64,000 nucleotides of DNA. Source: Durusdinium trenchii (Eukaryota; Sar; Dinophyceae; Suessiales; Symbiodiniaceae). A program made the translations under genes and the position numbers. Within the stretch, counting starts at the first letter, position 1, and each line of letters opens with the position of its first letter. Below are positions 21,283 to 31,544 of the stretch, in pieces. The notes under the pieces were generated by a model. The model ran no database searches, had not been told where the DNA came from, and saw only the letters and a list, made by a program, of their open reading frames with translations. Location of the stretch: the NCBI GenBank assembly GCA_963970005.1, contig CAXAMN010018779.1:1081092-1145091 (forward strand), given 5' to 3'.

Positions 21283-23307
21283 GTGCTTCAACAGAGGTTG
21301 GTGCAGGGTACTGAATACCTGCCGAAACTCTACGCCTCGTATACTGCTCAGCACCTTCTACAGCAGACTCATGTTGAGACCAAAGAAATCTTTGCTTCAA
21401 TACACTTTGAGCAGGGACATTTCCATTTTCTGGGTCCTTTCCTCTTTGCCACCCTCTTCGGCACTACAGCAACGCTGGTCCTCCCAAGTGATCTGCGGAC
21501 TGCCTGTCATCAGTTGGGCAACGCGATATCCCAACTGCATGGTTTGGTGGCTACATTGTTTGCACTTGAGGGAGTCTCTGGAGAATCCTTTCCTAAGCTG
21601 GCTCTTGTTCGACAATGTTGGGATGAGAGACTTACATCCAGCAATGCAATTGTGAGACACTGTGACGATACTTCTGTGTTGCAACCTATTGCTGATTTTG
21701 CTAGCTAGGCCATCCCAAGCATTGCTACGTGCCAGCCATGGTTGGTGGGAGACAAACTCATCAGGTTCAATGACGATGGAACACTCATTCCGGTCAATCG
21801 CATTGCTGCTGAACCGGTACTGACACGACTTTTAGCTGCTCTTGAATTACAATCGCATCTTCGAGGACAATTCCATTTACAGCAAGAAGACCGAGCTCCG
21901 CCGCATCTCACAACCTGGCAAGACGTCCAAGCTGGCCCAGTTGATGTCAAGATTGGGAGCACCTCACTCTGCACTCTTCAGATTGTCCGAACTTCCATAG
22001 ACCGGGATGGTTTTGATCCCATCGTCTCCCCAACGCAGCCATGGGATGATCTTGGAGATGATCCTGATTTGGACAGACTAGTTGAGGCGCAAGCCAATGG
22101 GCCGCTTCATGTCATTGAGCATGTTTGGCATGATGGAGGTGTTCTCGGACGTGTCAAAGTCCTTTTGCTTCAGCAAGATTGTACCTATGAGTGGATTGAG
22201 AATGCCAATGTTGAACGCTTGGGAAACATTCCCTTCCTTCATGCCAATGGTCAGCATCGCCATTTCTTTTGTGTCCACGAGGCTGCATGTCAATCATTGT
22301 TGGGAACATGCGTTGTCATTGCGATTCAAGGGAGGTATGATCCAGTTGATCAAAACAGATGGGTCCTTCTTGCTGGTGGGATTGATACGAAATGGTGCAA
22401 AATTTGTCAACTGCCAAGAACTGTTACTCCTCAACAGTGCCATCAGATCTTTGATCAACAGTGTCGTATTATTCAGAGGAATCTCATGCCTTGTGCTTCC
22501 GACCAACCTTTGATGTTGATCAATGGTGACCTACTATGGTGTGACAGTCGCCTCACTTCCTCTGCCAATGTCGCCTTTGGTGGAATGGACCTTTTGGATG
22601 AGGCACCAAGCTGCAATGTTGATCAAGATGCTACTCTGGCAAGGCTCCTCAATTTCAACCTTGACCCGGCAGCATTGGCAGCTGATGAACTCGTTTTCCA
22701 CTTTGACATCTTGCAAACGCTTATGCCCTCAATTTGCTGGTGCCCACCTGGCAGGTGGATGAACTGTGACTGGCAATTTCGCTTTCCGCATGAACCGATG
22801 GATTTGCAAGTCTGCTATGGACATTTCATCGTTCCCATTCTTGCTGACAGGGATTGGATCTTTCCTGAGGTCAGGATCGTGGATGAGTTGCGGCGCATCC
22901 TTTTTCACTCTCCCGAGCCTCTCACGGCGCTGCAGCGAACTGGGCTTATTGAACTGACTGAAGTTATGGGAATCGAAATTCTGCCGGGAAATGTAAGGTG
23001 GCTGAGAACTGTTGAAAACCCTGAGCTCTCTGCATGGTACACGTTGAGGACTTTCTATGCTCGTTCAGGCGCTCCATTGTTGCAAACCTCTGTCAGGACT
23101 TCCATGAGACTGCAGCGCAGCTTTCATCAGTTGCAAATTCTGCAAATCTTGGACCAAGCAGATCGAATATGGAGAGCCGCACAGACTGATGATCGCACTA
23201 TGCAGTTTGGTCTGGCTTGCAGATCTATTTTCTTGCTTGCACTGGCTGAATCTCCTCGAAGGATTCACGCCCACTTGGCAGGAGGAAGGAGCAATCTGTC
23301 ACCATAG
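21283..23307 (+). pseudogene. Inverted ~2-kb coding segment inside the LINE
   Basis: On the plus strand one frame stays open from 21283 to 23307 except for a single TAG at 21706-21708, about 675 codons in all. It reads like protein (LHVIEHVWHDGGVLGRVKVL, HANGQHRHFFCVHEAACQSL, WIFPEVRIVDELRRILF), while the minus strand there has only short shadows. Minus-strand LINE coding flanks it on both sides, ending at 23265 and resuming at about 21243. The simplest reading is an internal inversion of the LINE ORF1 region. An unrelated plus-strand gene nested in the LINE is the alternative. No family was recognised. Confidence 0.6.
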
Positions 23308-24500
23308 ACATTAAGCTGCTGTTCATCTAATTGGAGGTGTCTAACCAGCTCAAACGGGAGCGCAAACTGGTGTTTGGAGTCATTCCATGGTGTTCGATGC
23401 AATGCAGCACACAGGATTCTCTCTCTCGATTTCTCTCCATAAATGTCCAATCGAAGCCACACTGCAAGCCACCTAGTGCGGTGGTTACCTGTAAGCTGGT
23501 GAAGGGCGACATCTTGGGACCAGAAGCATCGATAGCCAGCCAACTGCAAGCCGGCTGAGAGAGCTCGCCAGTGGGAATGTGCCTCAATATCGTCTGAACA
23601 TTCAAAAAGAGCAGCAATTGGACAAGTCTTGCACAGGTGCAGGATGCCATCCAGAAAGCAATACCCTTCATCTGAAGCCAGTCCTGAATTCTTTCCTCCT
23701 CGGCTCCAGCTTGGGCATGGAGGTGAGCATGTCGTCAACAGGTTGGACACATTGGAAGTCACCCGAGGGAGGAACTTGTCACCCACATCAGCCAAGACAC
23801 CAATGTAGGCTTTCTTGAAGTCAAAGTCAACTGGAATGGGGCTTTGAATGTAATCCATCTGATGATTACACTTCCAGGTGTTCATCACTTGTACGTTCCA
23901 GTCTACGGAGACATGGGTTGCAAATGAACGGCTTTGATTGGACCCTTGTAGCCAAAACATTGCTCGAAGCCAACCCTCATATGCTCCTGAGAAGAGGTGC
24001 GCTACATTCCATGGCATGTCTTTGTGATATTGTGGAAGATTCCACAATGGCACAGTCTGATCAACTCGAATTTTGCCATTCGATGTATGATGAAGAGCAT
24101 CGACATGCACACCAATCCAGGCGCCAACAGCCAAATCAACTTTAGTATGCACCACGTCACAGACGAGCTCAAAGGTCGACCACTCATCCCCAATGTCAAC
24201 TTTGTCCAACAACATGTTTGTACGATGAACCATGACAGTTCGAGGAGAGTCATGTAGCTCTTCACCCACAGCACCAAACAAGGTCCAGTCGCTAGAGCCA
24301 TCAAGGCATTCACCAGTGGCCGCAATGGCCTGAAGCGCTTGACGAACCGTCACACCAAGCGTGTCAGCCATTCCCATCGTCGCCCAGTCTATGAAACCAG
24401 CCTTCGACCTCGACCCACCAAAGCTCTTCGTATCCATCTTCTCCATGGCACTGCCAGGACCGATGAGGTCCTCGCTCTGTGGACGCACCACCCCTGCCAA
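23265..24500 (-). CDS. LINE C5 cytosine-methyltransferase-like domain
   Basis: A 411-codon frame; the upstream end opens on TTG, and the first ATG is at 24446. Motif I is WNVAHLFSGAYEGW, motif II THVSVDWN, and motif IV SPPCPSWSRGG...GL, an intact PPCxxxS-type catalytic loop with the nucleophile Cys. Motif VI is weak (ALFECSDD for ENV). An Arg-containing NHRTRWLAVWLR sits where the QxRxR motif VIII is expected. The spacing fits a bacterial/DNMT-like C5-MTase, with about 170 N-terminal residues of unknown kind. The frame runs into the inversion breakpoint. It overlaps by 43 bases the end of the inverted ORF. Confidence 0.7.
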   Translation of the reverse strand: MAGVVRPQSEDLIGPGSAMEKMDTKSFGGSRSKAGFIDWATMGMADTLGVTVRQALQAIAATGECLDGSSDWTLFGAVGEELHDSPRTVMVHRTNMLLDKVDIGDEWSTFELVCDVVHTKVDLAVGAWIGVHVDALHHTSNGKIRVDQTVPLWNLPQYHKDMPWNVAHLFSGAYEGWLRAMFWLQGSNQSRSFATHVSVDWNVQVMNTWKCNHQMDYIQSPIPVDFDFKKAYIGVLADVGDKFLPRVTSNVSNLLTTCSPPCPSWSRGGKNSGLASDEGYCFLDGILHLCKTCPIAALFECSDDIEAHSHWRALSAGLQLAGYRCFWSQDVALHQLTGNHRTRWLAVWLRLDIYGEKSRERILCAALHRTPWNDSKHQFALPFELVRHLQLDEQQLNVYGDRLLLPPAKWA

Positions 24501-24709
24501 GTTGGCAGGTAGCGATGCCCCGGCGCGTGCCCACGCGTAAGCTGTATGGCTTTGGGCCAGAGCAGCTGGGGGGGGGAGCCTGTTTGAAGAAGCGCTTGCA
24601 CTAATGACTTGTTTCCTAGATTCTTAGGGAAACTTAAGGTCTGAATATGTGTGCGTGAGTCTTGATCCTTTTCCATCCTGTTCTCTTTCTCTCCTTCACC
24701 CGGTTTAGG

Positions 24710-25308
24710 CTAAGAGGCAATGTAGGTGCAAGTCTCGTCACGGTAGACGCCCAGCAGCTCACATGCCCAGTGATATCCAACCTGAGGGAGCTTGGAAAGG
24801 AGGAGGACTTGGGCGGAGGACTGAGAGGACTTGCTCTGCAGAATCTGACAGCTGGTGTCGAAGCGAAGACGAAAAAAACAATGTTTCGACACCAAAAACA
24901 GTAAGCAAGAGATACAAATGAATACCACTTGAGCTGGCTCTGGATAGCCCCAGTCTCCCAAAACTGTTGTCAAACCCTCAAGCCGGCCACGCCTGATTCA
25001 GAAATGCTGAATACGCCACATCCATCCAGGGCCTTCGACCAAGCAAAAGAATCGAACCCTTCGGAAATCCAACTCCAGAAGTCCAATCCTTTTGGACCTG
25101 AGGCCTTCCAAATGCATGAGGTTTACCACAAAAGAAACTCTTCCAGAGCAGCTGAAGCACATCTCCGTCTCAAATGGATAAGTGCTCTTGAACTCACCTT
25201 GGGCGGCTTGACACAAAGCTTCAAATGACCATCGTTCCCCAACTCCCCCACGAATCTTTCCTTGAGAGCACGTGGAATATACAAGAGAAAAACGACAACT
25301 TTAAGCAT
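24710..25308 (-). CDS. Small host gene, first and last exon seen
   Basis: The exon at 25308-25198 starts with ATG (MLKVVVFLLYIPRALKERF) and ends in phase 0 at a strong GTGAGT donor. The exon at 24781-24710 follows CAG and reads VGYHWACELLGVYRDETCTY to a stop in phase 0. Exons may lie between them. The N-terminus is hydrophobic and signal-like. The product is not recognised. Confidence 0.45.
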
Positions 25309-25318
25309 TCTTGTTCCA

Positions 25319-25410
25319 TGTAGCAATGCCAGGAGCTAAGGAGCTACTAGTAGCTTCCTGTTCCTACTGTAGTAGCGATACCCTTTGTTACTAGTAGCAT
25401 TCTTGCTAAG
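25319..25410 (+). repeat. CTAGTAGC-type short dispersed repeat
   Basis: Units such as GAGCTACTAGTAGCTTCC and GTTACTAGTAGC. The block lies directly upstream of the candidate gene at 24710-25308. Confidence 0.8.
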
Positions 25411-26097
25411 GGGTGGCTATGGTATGTCCTTCTGACTCAAATATGGTTTTGACAAGTCTTGATTGACTCATCCCAGAAGTCCACTCTGGCTGAGCAAACA
25501 AGCTGAGCGGCTCTGGTTGTGCAGCATCCACCAGGTCGGAACCTGCCGTCGATGGAGGCGATTTGATCGGGATGAAGCGCAAAAGGAACCTCTTTAGATG
25601 CTGTAGCTCGCATAAAGTTAAGCACACATGTCAGCCGTCTTGGATACAAATATCAAAAACAATGCTGTAACCTGTAACCCACTATTCAATCAATTCAACC
25701 GGACTCATCAAGGAATCTGATGCAAAAGGATGATGGTGCTTCTCCAACTTCTTGGCAGCGGTGCCTGCTTCACCGCTACGAGCATGGCAGCTGCTGTGTC
25801 TTTCATCAGTAGCACACGCCCCTTATTGCGTGGTGCATCTTCCAACTTCCTGCCAAACAGTGGTTACTCTCCTCTCCGCCTTTCACCACTGCAAAGGCCT
25901 TGGAATCTATCACCAAACTAAACAGAACTTGCAACATCTGCTGAACTTGAACAGCCCAACTGATGCCGACTCGTTATGAGTCGTTGAATTAAGACAAACG
26001 ACCAATAGGCCCCACTCCTGACCATCTGGAAACGCAAGGGGTTCCATGGGGACCACTCATCCGCCGCCTTGAAAAGCGAAGTCGGCCCAAGTGGTTC
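25411..26097. other. No gene recognised
   Basis: Short minus frames near 25437-25649 have mild coding character but no splice or family support. Confidence 0.35.
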
Positions 26098-26225
26098 TAC
26101 TAGTAGCTCCTGGCCTTACTAGGAACAAGAAGCCACTAGTAACAAATGCATCGCTACTAGGAACAAGTGCATCGCTATTAGAACGTAGCTAATTTGCTGC
26201 TAGTAACAAGGGCATCGCTACTAGT
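26098..26225 (-). repeat. CTAGTAGC-type short dispersed repeat, inverted orientation
   Basis: Reverse-orientation units (AACAAGGGCATCGCTACTAG and close variants), four to five copies. Confidence 0.8.
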
Positions 26226-27309
26226 ATGAACGGTTCCGTCGGATCGTGCGAAACGCTGCCAAGTGGCCAGGCCATGTGGCATGTCTGCCAAAGCGAGGCA
26301 GGACTCTTGAAAAATTACACAGGCGATTGGCACTCAGTGCGCCGGCTGGAGTGGCAAAGACACCTTGCCAACCACCTGTCCGCCCTCCGTTTCCAGACCT
26401 ATTGAGTCTGTTGACTCTGTCGTTTTCGTGGCTGCACGCCAAGTCCTCAAGCAAACAGCGTTTGGTGGACAAATAGGAGTTCTGAGGACACAAGACCTCG
26501 GACTGGCAACAGCCAATGGGCAGTCACACGGCTTTCTGACTCCAAATGACTCGACAGAAATTGTCTCAAGTGCTTGCGCGTAGGTGCTGTCAGAGGGAGC
26601 CGAATATGTGTCTGCCCAATTAAATGCTCCAAAAATAATGAAACGGAACTGAGCCAAAACGGATGCAAGCGGTCAGCGTCACCAAGGAAGCTGCAAATCC
26701 TCTCGTCGAAACTGTCAGCAAACTGCTTCTCTTTAGAACTGTGAAGTTTGTCTGTCGAGACTTGGCAAATGGAACACGATCAGGCTCGCAATTGTTGATC
26801 TCCGAATGCCGAGTTCGGAGCACCGTGTAGGAGCACCAAGTTCGGATAAATCATGGCGAGCTTTCAAGGAATCGAGAGGTAGCAAAAATTCGAGAGGTTG
26901 ATAGCAACAGCCAGTTGGCAACATCCGTTGTTATAAAGTTGCCAGCTCGAGAGTGCCCCAACAGGCTGAGAAAAAGCACGTTGACTGTGCAAAAAGCACG
27001 TCATACGCGAGATGAGAATGCGAGACGACAATACTTTGGGATGCCGCACGAGAATCTGCAGGCAAATCTTGCACAGCCCTTGCGGCATCCTCGACATGCG
27101 GAGGAAGAGTGTGCCCTATAGTGTTCACACCAGCAAACGTCAATCGAAGGCACCAACATGCCTTGTGCCAAGGTCTGGAACGTGCATATTTCATGTTTTA
27201 ACATGCAATCCCCCAAAATAACAGCTCTCATCTAAGTCTACTTCAATCAAACCAGTATATAGAGCACCAATAAATAGTATAGTTGGCTTGGCATTGAGTT
27301 GGCGCGACT
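26226..27309. other. No gene supported
   Basis: A 107-codon minus frame (26657-26334) is open but matches nothing and has no splice evidence. The rest shows no coding signal. Confidence 0.35.
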
Positions 27310-27850
27310 CCACTTTCATGTCCTGTGCGTCCGGTTGATTGGATTGTCATGATTGCATTGTATTGCATTGCATTGGATTGGATTGGACGCGATTTTGTTG
27401 GATTTGGGTAAGTTGAATTTGATTGGGTGTGCTTTGACTGAAATATGACTTGATTGAAATGAGATAGTTGAATTCAGGTTTGATTGGGAAATATTTAATT
27501 TAAAACAAACAAATATGTGCATTGATTTGCTTTTGGCACAAGTCTTTGTCTTAACTGTCCAGTTGTTACAGTTGTTTGCTTTTCTATGTTCAATGGACAT
27601 TTGGCTTGCAAAGCCACACACAGCTGTATGTTTCCTTCGTTCCGCTTCGACAAAGCTTAGACTGATGAATATTTGGACAGCCTTGGTATTGATTCTGGAC
27701 TGTCTTGATTGAATTGGATCGGCTTAATTGGCTTGGATTGCAAATGGGTTTGTTTGGATTGTGTTTGATTGGATTTGACTGGCTTGGAGTCTTGGAGTTG
27801 GATAGATTTGATTGAATGTTGAATGACCCACATCAAATCCAACCCATCCG
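27310..27850 (+). repeat. TTGGAT/GATTG-rich low-complexity region
   Basis: Dense imperfect repeats of ATTGG, GATTG and TTGGAT, strongest at 27340-27400 and 27700-27830. The plus strand is T- and G-rich and almost free of C over long stretches. No frame is coding. Confidence 0.7.
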
Positions 27851-29180
27851 AATCAACACTTGAACAGACAAACCGGAGCCAGTGAGGGGTCTAACAAAGA
27901 TTTACCAAAACCCCTTCAAATACAAACAAAAGTTCGCACTGTTAGCTAAAGTTAGCAAAAACGTTGTAACATGTGGCAGCTTAGCAGGGGTTAACTTGTA
28001 CCTTAGCAAAACTCGGCTAACTGCTGGCTAAGGAGGCTGTGACGTTGCTAAGTGCCACCTAAACTTGACGAAACCTAGCCAGACTTACGACGTGGCTTAC
28101 TTGCTGATCGTTAAAGGTGTGGTTGTAAACCCACCTAGCCATCCAAATATCAAGTTCGGTAAACCCAGCTGGAAAGGTTTCCGTCCTGAAGGCCAGGGAT
28201 GAGCTTGCCCTGCTCAAAACGGGCAAGGGCTCGGCGATATCGAGCCTGGCCACTCAAATAAAACAACCTCCAAGCTAATAACATATGCTGCCTAGTTCTT
28301 GCATGCGGATGCTTCAACTTTCACTGTCTAGCTTTTGTCTGCCTCCGGGAAAAAATATCTCTGCATGTACAAGGAATTTGTCTCCGAGACGAGTGGACTA
28401 ATAGGAATGTTTTTTTGTCTACTACCATCTGCAAAAGGAAACAGGATGTAGATTCTACAGTAGATCATAATTCAGTGCCTTAATTGCTTGCCATTCACGT
28501 GACCGCACGTGAATGACTGCTGCACTACGCTGCATCCCACCTTCCCATTTGTGGGTTTCTCTTCCAAGGCTGCGCTGCAGTCTTGTTCCTTGAAGCCAAA
28601 CGCAGGCTGAGCAGCCGCTGGCACAGGCACCCGGCCCTTCAACCAATCACACTACTTCACTAGAACAGTTGGCCACAGCTACTAGGGGCTCCAAATCAAT
28701 TTCCATCTTTCAGCCTCAAAATTTGCACTTCCATTCTTTTGGCACCGATTCCCGCCAGCTGGGCTCCACTGGCTGCATCTTGAAAGCGTTGGAGCTTCAA
28801 GCGGCAAAGAGCCTCAGCGAAATAGGCCATGAACTCTTTAAACCTTGTTCCACTGTGTTCTGTGCAGTCTGATGTTCATGTTTAAAAAAATGATCCAACA
28901 TGTAGAAAGTTCATCAAAGTGCATGCGTCCTACAAAACTGTTTCTGTGCCTAATCTTCTCTGTTCTTTCGTAGCGTCACAGGTGCCATTTCAGCACCCTT
29001 GTACAGCCACTCGGCCACGCAAACTGCCTTCAGTCCACACCAAGTGCACAGCTCGATTGGTTTGCAGGGCGCAGCGGAGATCGCCTCGAGGACACACAGA
29101 CCACAAGCAAAAAAGAAAGTGATGTGATACATCTCATACATATATACGTACATACATAGCATATCTAGAAGTGCAAACAT
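27851..29180. other. No gene recognised
   Basis: Includes an area rich in GCTAA/TTAGC words (27930-28060) and short microsatellite-like TA/CA text near 29130. No coding frame supported. Confidence 0.35.
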
Positions 29181-29596
29181 GTGTGTGTGTGTGTCAAAGC
29201 CTGTTTCTAAGGCTGCACACATTGTCAAGTCTTAAAAAACCAATTGTAACAGCAGGGCGCGTTGCAGGTTCTTTCGGAAAAAAAAGGCCGGGGGGCAACG
29301 GCCAGTCTTCTTACGTTGCCCAACGAAGCAATAGAAGACTGGTGGAAGCATTCAGGGACGCCTGAATGTGTACCTGCCACATTTTAAAGATGTTGAACCA
29401 CTTCCAAGCTGTCCACTACAGTGTTTTGCAGTATGCGGCTAACGCGTTGCAACACATTGTTCAAACTCCTACAAGTCAGCCGACTCAGCCGCCTTTCCAT
29501 TATTGCACCATTCGGTTCTCTCAAGTCAAGTGCTAATGCGTGTAAAGTGGGACTTCAACAACTGATTCAGCTCTTGCGAGCATCCATCTAAGTGTG
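29181..29596 (+). repeat. Direct duplication, copy A
   Basis: Begins with a GT run, then TCAAAGCCTG, and ends CATCCATCTAAGTGTG. It is near identical to 30315-30690. Copy A has about 40 extra bases near 29228-29268. Confidence 0.9.
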
Positions 29597-30314
29597 TGCC
29601 GCCACAGAGTCCCACTGCGGGCTGTGGTGTGATCACCACCGAGGGGCGCAGCATGTGCATAGACCCAGATCGTGGGGGACTCCTACTGACTTCTCCTGTC
29701 TTCTCTCGTGGACTTCTCTCGGAATCTCACTAGCTCACGGTTTTGCACGAGACTGCTGATTGAATGCCGCAGGGCTCACTGCGATCGACTTCCAGGACAG
29801 ATTCTCACATGCATGTCACGCTGCTACGTAGTCATAGGCCTTGTGAGGAGAGTGAAACCACGTGCGAGGTTTTTCTCTTTTGGTCCTTTTGTTTTTCTTT
29901 CTTGCTGTTGCTTTTCGTTTGTTTGAGGGCTTTCTTTAGGTCCTACGTGCGCCGATTACGGCTTTACTTGAGTGCCGGTGAAGGCAACCCCCTCCCTCCT
30001 TGCACCTAATCTGTTGCTATCCCACTCGCTATCTGGGATACAGAAGGAAATCGCACTCAACACACTTGTGTGTTGGTGCCTTTCCTTCTGTTTCTCCTGT
30101 CCTACTCCTAGCTACCCGGGCAGTCTAAGACTAAAGTCCCGCTCGCTAACTATTTAATTCATGTAACTAGAAGGCTTCATAACTAGTGGGCCTCGTCACT
30201 ACACCTATCTTTCTCTCTTCCCCTCTTCGTTTGCTCTTTTTTGTTTTCTTTGTCTTTCTTTCTAAGGCTTGTTAGGTGGCTAGTGCCTCACTTGAGCGCC
30301 GATATCGGCGTGGT
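29597..30314. other. Spacer between direct duplications
   Basis: About 0.7 kb, CT-rich on the plus strand, with no supported gene. Together with copy A it would make a ~1.13-kb unit of which copy B is a partial repeat. Confidence 0.4.
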
Positions 30315-30690
30315 GTGTGTGTGTGTGTCAAAGCCTGTTTCTAAGGCTGCACACATTGCATGTTCTTTCAGAAAAAAGAGGCAGGGGGGCAACGGCCAGT
30401 CTTCTTACGTTGCCCAACGAAGCTATAGAAGACTGGTGGAAGCATTCAGGGACGCCTGAATGTGTACCCGCCACATTTTAAAGATGTTGAACCACTTCCA
30501 AGCTGTCCACTACAGTGTTTTGCAGTATGCGGCTAACGCGTTGCAACACATTGTTCAAACTCCTACAAGTCAGCCGACTCAGCCGCCTTTCCATTATTGC
30601 ACCATTCGGTTCTCTCAAGTCAAGTGCTAATGCGTGTAAAGTGGGACTTCAACAACTGATTCAGCTCTTGCGAGCATCCATCTAAGTGTG
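30315..30690 (+). repeat. Direct duplication, copy B
   Basis: Same sequence as copy A, including GGGGGGCAACGGCCAGTCTT and the 3' end, without the ~40-base insert. The ends lack TG...CA, so LTRs are not favoured. Confidence 0.9.
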
Positions 30691-31295
30691 CATATGTATA
30701 TGTCTAATATATATACAAAAAAATATATGTAGTGTTGAATCACTTCACTTCACGTCCATTTGGCCTGAAGTTCTCACACTCAAGTGACAGTTCTCACACT
30801 CAGGTGTCAGTGAATACCCATGACCAGCGATTGCGGATTGTTCAAGGCATCCTCGTACCCAAGAGGAGGTGTCTCATTTTGGATTGCCCTCTTCCATCAC
30901 CCGATTGGCCCTTGGACCTTTTCGCTGATACGAAGCTTCACATGTTTGGTCTCGGCGTTCTGTGTGGCATTTTGCTTGGTGCGCTGGACTTGCTCTGGAT
31001 CCCTCCGCGAGCGGTGAAGGAGGCTCATCCTCTTGGGGAAGTGAGAGCGACTTGCATGAGTCACTAGGCTAAGGGCAGCGCCTTGTGTCAGGACCAGCTT
31101 TGAACATTAAAGTTTTTCGGACCTCTGAGCGTTTTTGGCCAGCCGAAGGATCGGGGAAGCACAAAACCCCTAGCCCTGGGGCGCAGCGGAATATGACATG
31201 GATTTGGACTCGTTCCACCTCTTCAGCAGCAGGAAATCACTCTAGGTTTAGGCACCTCTTTGTTTTACTTTGAGAGCCAAAGCCTTCATTTCGCC
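30691..31295. other. No gene supported; short membrane-like ORF
   Basis: A plus frame to 31067 contains one hydrophobic stretch (MFGLGVLCGILLGALDLLWI) but opens on GTG and has no other support. Confidence 0.3.
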
Positions 31296-31544
31296 TTAGT
31301 ACTGGGCATTCAGGTCCGACCTGCTTTGCCTTCCAACCTGATGCTGCTTGCCAAGAGCCATGTTTTCCTCCGAGGGAGTCTGGAAGACGGGGGAACGGAA
31401 GAATAGGTACATGAACCACTTGTCGTAGAACTTTTGAAAGCTCCTTACAGGGATCACGACAGGAGACAGCTGCTTTACGGAATTTTGCCTACGAGTTTCC
31501 GAAGACGATGGGATAGCATCCTGCGCAATACTGACTTGGGACAT
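31296..31544 (-). CDS. Weak candidate terminal exon
   Basis: The minus frame reads with normal composition (QLSPVVIPVRSFQKFYDKWF, SEENMALGKQHQVGRQS) to a stop at 31296. No family or splice partner identified. It shares the direction of the other host exons. Confidence 0.3.
   Translation of the reverse strand: MSQVSIAQDAIPSSSETRRQNSVKQLSPVVIPVRSFQKFYDKWFMYLFFRSPVFQTPSEENMALGKQHQVGRQSRSDLNAQY

Larger units (their letters stand above)
15052..24520 (-). mobile_element. Large non-LTR retrotransposon (LINE) with MTase-like domain
   Basis: About 9.4 kb on the minus strand. From the 5' end it has a C5-MTase-like domain (24500-23265), a long ORF1-type region (about 23.3-19.4 kb, of which 23.3-21.3 kb is inverted), a basic coiled-coil segment, an AP-type endonuclease (18.76-17.6 kb), RT with FIDDAYL (17.3-16.2 kb), RNase H and a C-terminal domain (16.2-15.15 kb). 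The 3' end is a 7-base A-run. Several frame changes and one in-frame TAG in the inverted part show decay. The 5' end and target duplications could not be fixed. Confidence 0.85.

Noticed and set aside
14980-24600. TGAAGAAGCG near both LINE ends as a target-site duplication
   Set aside because: The two occurrences are in inverted, not direct, orientation, so they cannot be a target duplication.
29181-30690. The direct duplications as LTRs of a third element
   Set aside because: Ends lack TG...CA and target duplications, and the 0.7-kb spacer has no retroelement domain.
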